Shown here: positions 58,366-64,000 of the stretch, in pieces
How the letters are laid out: the number at the start of each line of letters is the position of its first letter
Numbering within the stretch: position 1 is the stretch's first letter
The notes under the pieces: generated by a model
The model's database searches: none
Seen by the model: only the letters and a program-made list of their open reading frames with translations
What the model was told of the DNA's origin: nothing
From: Agelas oroides
Taxonomy: Eukaryota; Porifera; Demospongiae; Agelasida; Agelasidae
Length of the DNA: 64,000 bases
NCBI GenBank assembly: GCA_949130485.1
Contig: OX422202.1
Span: 5,697,216 to 5,761,215 of the forward strand
Direction of reading: 5' to 3'
Position numbers and translations under genes: made by a program

Positions 58366-61300
58366 ATGACTCTCAGAGGATTCCTGCTGGTGCTGGGTTT
58401 ACTGGCTCTTGTTCAACTTCATTTCACTGCATCATCTGGAACTAGTACACGTGAGTTCTCCATTCTGCCCAATTCCAACACTCCCTGTCCTATGAGACCT
58501 TGCTACACCCTCTCTCAAGTTATGGACAATCCCTCAAACTACTTCACTTCCAATACAACAGTGGTGTTTCCTCCAGGGCATCACGAAGTTAGCACTGAAG
58601 GTCAGCTGGTCATTCAGAATGTCAACAACATCTCCCTAGTTGGAGACAATAATGATAGTACCATGATCAAGTGTATAGGACAGTTTGGCCTTGCCTTCAT
58701 TAACATCACAAACCTGACTGTCTCAAAACTCTCCTTTTCAATGTGTGGAGCTCCAATGGATGCTTCACAGCTAGCAACAAACTTAACACATTCATTTCTT
58801 TTTCTGCAACTTCGCTCTGTAGTATCCATCTTATTGTTGGGCATCACTAAACTCATTGCCACCAATTTAGGAATACATCACTCTAAAGAAATGGGACTGC
58901 TGGCTGTTAACATATTTGGAGTATCTTCCATCCAGCAAGCAGTGTTTGTTAACAACACACCAAACTGTGCAATTGTGTTTCTGGACAGCTACTCTCCAAC
59001 AGCAACTCCAGTTCTGCATATCACTAACTCATCATTTATGTTTGGAACTGTGAGTGGCACTTATTCCGGTTTTGCTGCTGGATTAAGTATTGTAGCTGTA
59101 CAAACCATGTATCATGCTAAATGTTACATTGAAAATGTTACTGCATATGGCAATACAGGAAGCATATATGGAAATATGTATTTCAACATTAACTGCAAAA
59201 TGGTCCTTCAAGTTACACGAGTCAACTCGACTGAAGGGCATCATAATGGCTTAGTCTTGGACTTCAATGGAGATTCCACTAACTGCATTTCGATTGAAGC
59301 AACAAGGCATTTTTACATATCACATAGTTACTTTGGCAGAAACACTGTGGGTGCAACCCTGTACATCAGATACTCTGTCTGGCTGGAACTAAAAAACATT
59401 ACTGTAGAAAATAATAGCAAAATATTCAATGTGTTCATAACATACAATTCAGTCTTCACAATGGAAAACGCAAACTTCACTCACAACATGGGACAATTGC
59501 AGATCAGTTCCTTTGGAAAATCTTCAATAGTTGAATTTTATGGATCCAACACTTTTGCCTATAATAACTGTAAAGAGTCAGCATATCCAGTGCTACATCT
59601 GATGCAAGGAAATGCAACATTTCATGGCAACACAACATTCCTGCAGAACAAAGGTAGGTATGGTGGCGCAATTTGTGCACAGGATGCGGAAGTAAACTTT
59701 CAAGGAAACGTAAAGTTCCTGTATAATGAAGGAGAGTATGGAGGTGCATTACTGCTATATCAGAGTAATGTATCAGTTCTTAATGGACAATTTGCTGAAG
59801 TTAGTTTTGTGAGAAACCATGCCCAGGAATCTGGTGGTGCAGTTTATGCTAGAGATTCACAACTTGTGATCAGTGTTGGAAAAAAGCTCTCATTTGTGGA
59901 AAATGAAGGTTATGATGGTGGAGCTATGACCCTGACTGGTGATTCTACCCTATACCTAGAGGCAAGCAGCAGTGTTGTGTTTGCAAGAAACCATGCTTAC
60001 CACTATGGTGGTGCAATATACTATGTGGATGAGTACACTGAAGATTTTGGACCAGCAACAGAACTAAGTAAGTGCTTTTATGGGATAATTAGCACAGAAG
60101 TTGCATTCATAAACTTTAATGATTTAAGTGATGTTTGTACTTACATAAAAAGGAAACACACATCCATTCAACTTTACAACAATACAGCAGGGTTTGCTGG
60201 AACTTCAATTTATGGTGGTTGGGTAGATTTCTGTATGTTCTGTATCAACTACGAACCTTTTTTAGTAAATCTTATTTATCAGAGTTCATTATTTGATAAT
60301 TTGTTTCATCTTCACCAGTCCACACAACAACTATCACTCATATCTTCTAGTCCAACACGCATATGTTTGTGCACTAACATGTCCATCCCTGACTGCAGTA
60401 TCACTGAGCACACTATCACAGCCTATCCTGGAGAGACATTAACAATACCTGCAGTTGCTGTAGGACAGAGGTTTGGAACTGTACCATCTACTGTGCAGAG
60501 CAGATTTGTACCACGAAGCAAAGGCAGACTTCTGGCACTACAGTATACACAGTTAGTGAATGTTAACTGCACTGATCTTCTGTACACTATTCATTCACTA
60601 CCCAATAGAACTGAAGCTATGGAATTAACAGTTGAGAAACACAATCTCCCACAAAACAGGATTATAAATAAAAGGCTGAAAGATATTAAAGTAAACAAAA
60701 CCATCATTAACTTACAATTTTCAGAGCTTACCATAAACATTAAGGTACAACTATGTCCACTGGGATTTGTGTTCAACAACAACTCTCAGACTTGCATTTG
60801 TCATCCTAAACTCCAACAACATGAAATCAACTGCAGCATTGATACTCAAACAGTCTACAGGAGAAGTCCACTTTGGATAAATGCAACATTTCTCAGTGAA
60901 ACTTACACTCAAGTACTTGTTCACAATCACTGCCCATTCGACTACTGCAATGATGGAAACATTCAACTCAACATACAATACCCAGATGAACAGTGTGCTC
61001 TCTCTCGTTCTGGTGTTCTGTGTGGATCATGCCAACAGAATCTCAGCCATGTCTTGGGGACCTCTAACTGCAAAGATTGCAGTTCACACTTTCTCTTGCT
61101 TATTCCTGTCTTTATTGCTGCAGGAATTGCTTTAGTGGTCTTCCTAATGCTGCTCAATTTGACAGTCTCAGTTGGGACAATCAATGGGCTCATTTTCTAT
61201 GCCAATATTGTCAGAGCTAACCAAGCCCTTTTCTTCCCCCATGGTACCAACAATCAATTCCTCAGCATCTTCATAGCATGGCTGAACTTGGACTTGGGGA

Positions 61301-62280
61301 TTGAAACTTGCTTCTACAGTGACCTTGATGCTTATGTTAAGACATGGCTACAGTTCGTATTCCCAGTGTACATCTGGATTATAGTGGTAGTGATCATTGT
61401 ATCAAGCCACTACTCCACAACTGCTGCAAAGCTTAGTGGTAGAAATGCAGTACAAGTGTTGGCTACACTGTTCCTGCTATCGTATGCAAAACTGCTACGC
61501 ATTACCATCACTGCTTTCTCTTTCACCCTACTGGAGTATCCAGATGGCTCTGTCAAGAGGATATGGCTTTATGATGGCAATATGGACTACCTGAAGGGCA
61601 AACATATTGCACTCTTTGTAGCTGCTCTACTACTGCTTGTGTTCATCTCCCTTCCTTACACAGTGGCACTGTTGTTCATACAATGCTTGCAGTACAGGTC
61701 AAGGTACAGGATACTGGCCTGGGTTGGGAGACTGAAGCCTCTGTTTGATGCCTACACTGGGCCTTACAAGGACAAACATCGTTACTGGCCTGGACTTCTT
61801 CTAGTTGTACGTGTTGTACTCTTCCTTGTCTTTTCGGTGAACGTGTTCGGAGACCCAGCCATTAGCCTCCTGACTATCATTGTTAGTAACTTCTGCATTC
61901 TTTTTTTCTCGATTAATTTTGGAGGCATCTATAAAAACTGTGTCCTGAACTTTATAGAGTATTCCTTCTTTCTTAATCTGGGAATTCTCTCCTCAGCTAC
62001 ACTATTTACTACACTGACTGACAGAGACCAAGCTGCTGTGGTGCACACATCTGTGGCCATTGCTTTTGCCACTTTCATGATCATTACTTTCTACCATATA
62101 CTGGTGAGGGTGACCAAGGAACAGCAGAGACAGAGGTTTACAGGGTGGACTATCTCAAAACTGAAAACAACAAATATCACAATAAAAAATAACCCAAATA
62201 AGCAGAATGACTATCTTAAACCAGCTAACCACAACCCTTTGATTGAACTACGTGAGCCACTATTGGAGAGTGCCAATTAA
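58366..62280 (+). CDS. Array gene H: beta-helix multi-span membrane protein, intact (1304 aa)
   Basis: The start at 58366 (MTLRGFLLVLGLLALVQLHF) gives a signal peptide; the upstream in-frame ATG at 58297 adds a 23-residue MKSSHLRLWQT.. peptide shared with B. The ectodomain has one coil unit, then GGALLLYQ, LSFVENEGYDGG and GGAIYYVDEYTEDF. It differs strongly from the other copies at residues about 130-160 and 320-370. The Cys-rich module has CKDCSS where others have CKECSS. Membrane segments begin at about residue 908; WVGRLKP replaces WVRRLKP. The tail is shorter in Asn/Gln and ends LIELREPLLESAN. Single exon, no breaks. Related copies lie upstream, and the next copy to the right faces it. 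Confidence 0.9.
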   Translation: MTLRGFLLVLGLLALVQLHFTASSGTSTREFSILPNSNTPCPMRPCYTLSQVMDNPSNYFTSNTTVVFPPGHHEVSTEGQLVIQNVNNISLVGDNNDSTMIKCIGQFGLAFINITNLTVSKLSFSMCGAPMDASQLATNLTHSFLFLQLRSVVSILLLGITKLIATNLGIHHSKEMGLLAVNIFGVSSIQQAVFVNNTPNCAIVFLDSYSPTATPVLHITNSSFMFGTVSGTYSGFAAGLSIVAVQTMYHAKCYIENVTAYGNTGSIYGNMYFNINCKMVLQVTRVNSTEGHHNGLVLDFNGDSTNCISIEATRHFYISHSYFGRNTVGATLYIRYSVWLELKNITVENNSKIFNVFITYNSVFTMENANFTHNMGQLQISSFGKSSIVEFYGSNTFAYNNCKESAYPVLHLMQGNATFHGNTTFLQNKGRYGGAICAQDAEVNFQGNVKFLYNEGEYGGALLLYQSNVSVLNGQFAEVSFVRNHAQESGGAVYARDSQLVISVGKKLSFVENEGYDGGAMTLTGDSTLYLEASSSVVFARNHAYHYGGAIYYVDEYTEDFGPATELSKCFYGIISTEVAFINFNDLSDVCTYIKRKHTSIQLYNNTAGFAGTSIYGGWVDFCMFCINYEPFLVNLIYQSSLFDNLFHLHQSTQQLSLISSSPTRICLCTNMSIPDCSITEHTITAYPGETLTIPAVAVGQRFGTVPSTVQSRFVPRSKGRLLALQYTQLVNVNCTDLLYTIHSLPNRTEAMELTVEKHNLPQNRIINKRLKDIKVNKTIINLQFSELTINIKVQLCPLGFVFNNNSQTCICHPKLQQHEINCSIDTQTVYRRSPLWINATFLSETYTQVLVHNHCPFDYCNDGNIQLNIQYPDEQCALSRSGVLCGSCQQNLSHVLGTSNCKDCSSHFLLLIPVFIAAGIALVVFLMLLNLTVSVGTINGLIFYANIVRANQALFFPHGTNNQFLSIFIAWLNLDLGIETCFYSDLDAYVKTWLQFVFPVYIWIIVVVIIVSSHYSTTAAKLSGRNAVQVLATLFLLSYAKLLRITITAFSFTLLEYPDGSVKRIWLYDGNMDYLKGKHIALFVAALLLLVFISLPYTVALLFIQCLQYRSRYRILAWVGRLKPLFDAYTGPYKDKHRYWPGLLLVVRVVLFLVFSVNVFGDPAISLLTIIVSNFCILFFSINFGGIYKNCVLNFIEYSFFLNLGILSSATLFTTLTDRDQAAVVHTSVAIAFATFMIITFYHILVRVTKEQQRQRFTGWTISKLKTTNITIKNNPNKQNDYLKPANHNPLIELREPLLESAN

Positions 62281-63957
62281 CTTGAAGTTGTAGATATAAT
62301 GGTGTATTGCAAAATTTTGTTTTCTTTTGTGTTAACAAATTAATTAAAATTTTCCCCTTGATCCCAATGACATACATGTAGTTACTCTGCATGGCTACCT
62401 GCAGATGGGGGGAAAGAAGTTCAGCCATCGTTGGACATGAATAACCAACCATTTTCATGTTGAAAGTAGCCTGTCAGAATATCCAGTGCATAGCACTGGT
62501 TTGTAGCTAATCTATTATACAGAAGTCTGTACCAATATCCATGGTTGTTAACTGCTTAGAAATAATCATCAAAATATGTAGGTATCCAGTTTCACTACAT
62601 CAAAGGACATTGGCAGATCTTACTAGAATCTGTTCATGGAACACCTAGAGCCTGTGCCAATGTGTAAAGAACACTTCCCTAATCATTAGCCATTCATTGC
62701 ACAGGACAGTTGGGCAAATTTTGTGGAGTAAGCGACTGGGTATGTACAGTGTGGAATTGACATCATGTAAACTACGCAAATTTTAATAGTAAACTGCACC
62801 TAAGAGAGGATCCTGAATGATTAGGAGTACTAAGATCAACTATCTCTAGCATCAAGCCAAATTGGTGAGTGGGAGTAGATGCTGTTGCTGGATGGATCTA
62901 GTTAAAAAAACACACAGTAAACTGATCTAACAACCAAACCTATAATAAAGATGTTGGCATCAAATGTTGTCAAGCTAGGGTCTAAGTCACAGTGCAGTAG
63001 TCAAGAAGGCAATGTCTTTGTAATTCTACATACCACACGGAGTCAGTTCTCCGGCTTGTCTAGAAGGCTTTTTCAAACACAAGTATCTCTCATGCTAAGC
63101 TGTGTGAGAACTGTCTGAATTCTCTCATAAAGGGAAAAAATCTGTAGTAGGATTGAGTAATTGAAAGTTACCTTCAACACTAGCACATCTAGCTTCAACA
63201 CAGCACCAGGACTTCCATAGGTGATCTATATAAATGTATTATTTATACTTTGTGTATACAATTTGCAGTATGCCTCCCCATACCAATGTGATTGAAACAT
63301 GTTATACCTGACATAAAATACAGCACCTGTTCCTGGACTTACCAAGATATGTTTAATGTTGAGAGTTGTCATAATACTTACTGCGTTGTAAACTAGCTAA
63401 ACTGCTGCCATGTTCAGAGAATTCAAACCAAATCTTCTCTCCCTTGAATACTCTGGCAGAGAGTCCCTATGTTACAAGCAATTCTCAGTCTGTGCTGCTT
63501 GAAGGTGAACCTAGTATCCAGTATGAGGCTATTCTTGCTGTGGCATTTGTGGCCCAAGAAGATGAAGAGAAGTGGATACCATTTGCAGATGGGAGTGAAG
63601 ATGAGTATGATATACTAAATATCTAAGTGGATGTAAAAAGAGTACTAGAGTATAGTGAATGTGTGTAATATCACAGTGATAATGTAAGTGGGTGACTAAT
63701 GTACACTCATTCCTAGGTTAATTTGACATAGCTAATATCGCTCAGACAACTCCAACTTGGAGCCACATTGGAGGTCCAGTGATCTTTTCACTAGGGAACG
63801 ATGAGAGGATTCATCAGGTCCAGTATCTACAAAATGTGTTCACATATGATTATATCACACACACACTCTTGTGTATTTACAAAGTCAAATGTGTTTACAA
63901 ACAGACACAAAGTTGAAATAGGGCAAATTTTGTTTATGTTTGCAAGTTGATGTACTT
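62281..63957. other. Spacer between gene H and the oppositely oriented next copy
   Basis: Mostly unlike the other spacers. One possible small exon is listed separately. Near the right end, gcaagttgatgtac (63941-63954) is the reverse complement of the 3' flank of relic 2, as expected downstream of a minus-strand copy. Confidence 0.5.
63464..63626 (+). CDS. Possible terminal exon of an unrecognised gene
   Basis: After an acceptor-like ctctggcag the frame reads ESPYVTSNSQSVLLEGE and ends in a strongly acidic tail (QEDEEKW..GSEDEYDILNI) before TAA. The composition looks like real protein, but no family is recognised and no partner exon was found. It could also start at an in-frame ATG at 63444. 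Treat as a weak prediction. Confidence 0.25.
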
Positions 63958-64000
63958 TTATTCAATAAATTTAGCACTCTCCAACAATGGCTCACGTAGT
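63958..64000 (-). CDS. 3' end of a further array gene, opposite strand (partial)
   Basis: The minus strand reads LREPLLESAKFIE and a TAA at 63960-63958. This is the family's conserved C-terminal peptide with three extra residues before the stop. The gene continues beyond the window, so its integrity is unknown. It converges on gene H, unlike all other full copies here. Confidence 0.82.
   Translation of the reverse strand, partial: LREPLLESAKFIE

Noticed and set aside
17410-61594. Recurrent minus- and plus-strand frames of 60-120 codons inside the array genes.
   Set aside because: They recur only because the underlying membrane-domain DNA is nearly identical in every copy; they overlap a well-supported protein frame.
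16586-62280. Bacterial (chlamydial) contamination, because of Pmp-like repeats.
   Set aside because: The copies carry a conserved polytopic membrane domain, are separated by AT-rich spacers with eukaryotic transposons, and lie next to an intron-containing animal gene.
19313-62280. Acidic dileucine sorting signal in the ELREPLLES tail.
   Set aside because: Spacing does not match [DE]xxxL[LI] or DxxLL; the conserved peptide is noted without a function.

Overview
The window is animal nuclear DNA, most likely from a demosponge. The intron-rich gene at the left has mostly 60-120 bp GT-AG introns, as in compact sponge genomes. The rest is a tandem array of very large membrane proteins with a parallel beta-helix ectodomain, a type I associate with sponges. 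There are also eukaryotic transposable elements of several classes. No bacterial operons, CRISPR arrays or rRNA/tRNA genes were seen. Species cannot be fixed from sequence alone.

Layout. (1) 1-9827, minus strand: 5' half of an RNF213 (mysterin)-like giant AAA+/E3 ubiquitin ligase gene. I could join fourteen exons with consistent phase. Exon 1 carries zinc ribbons and a coding 39-bp minisatellite. The 4.3 kb intron 1 is full of MITE-like elements. (2) 9843-10660: upstream region with a long G homopolymer and a roughly 190 bp C-rich tract. (3) 10660-16080: flanking DNA of the array, broken by a foldback element and a decayed Ty3/gypsy retrotransposon. The gypsy integrase reading frame runs in frame into a truncated array gene. 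(4) 16080-64000: the array. Four copies have full-length, intronless open reading frames (B 22988-27115, C 29676-33668, G 51966-55886, H 58366-62280; 1304-1375 aa). Four are damaged (A 5' truncated; D frameshifted and rearranged; E 5' truncated and frameshifted; F a C-terminal piece). There are two short relics, and the 3' end of one oppositely oriented copy lies at the right edge.

Each full protein has a signal peptide, an N-glycosylation-rich parallel beta-helix ectodomain with FxxN/GGA[VI] repeats of the type found in chlamydial Pmp proteins, a Cys-rich membrane-proximal module, about eight or nine membrane segments, and an Asn/Gln-rich tail ending in a conserved ELREPLLES peptide. The membrane half is nearly invariant between copies. 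The ectodomain differs by substitutions, small indels, loss of a block, and gain or loss of exact 78-bp (26-residue) beta-helix coils. I read this as a rapidly evolving surface receptor or adhesin cluster, with recognition of microbes or of self as a hypothesis only. Intergenic segments are themselves block duplicates, so several transposon insertions can be defined exactly against empty sites elsewhere in the window.
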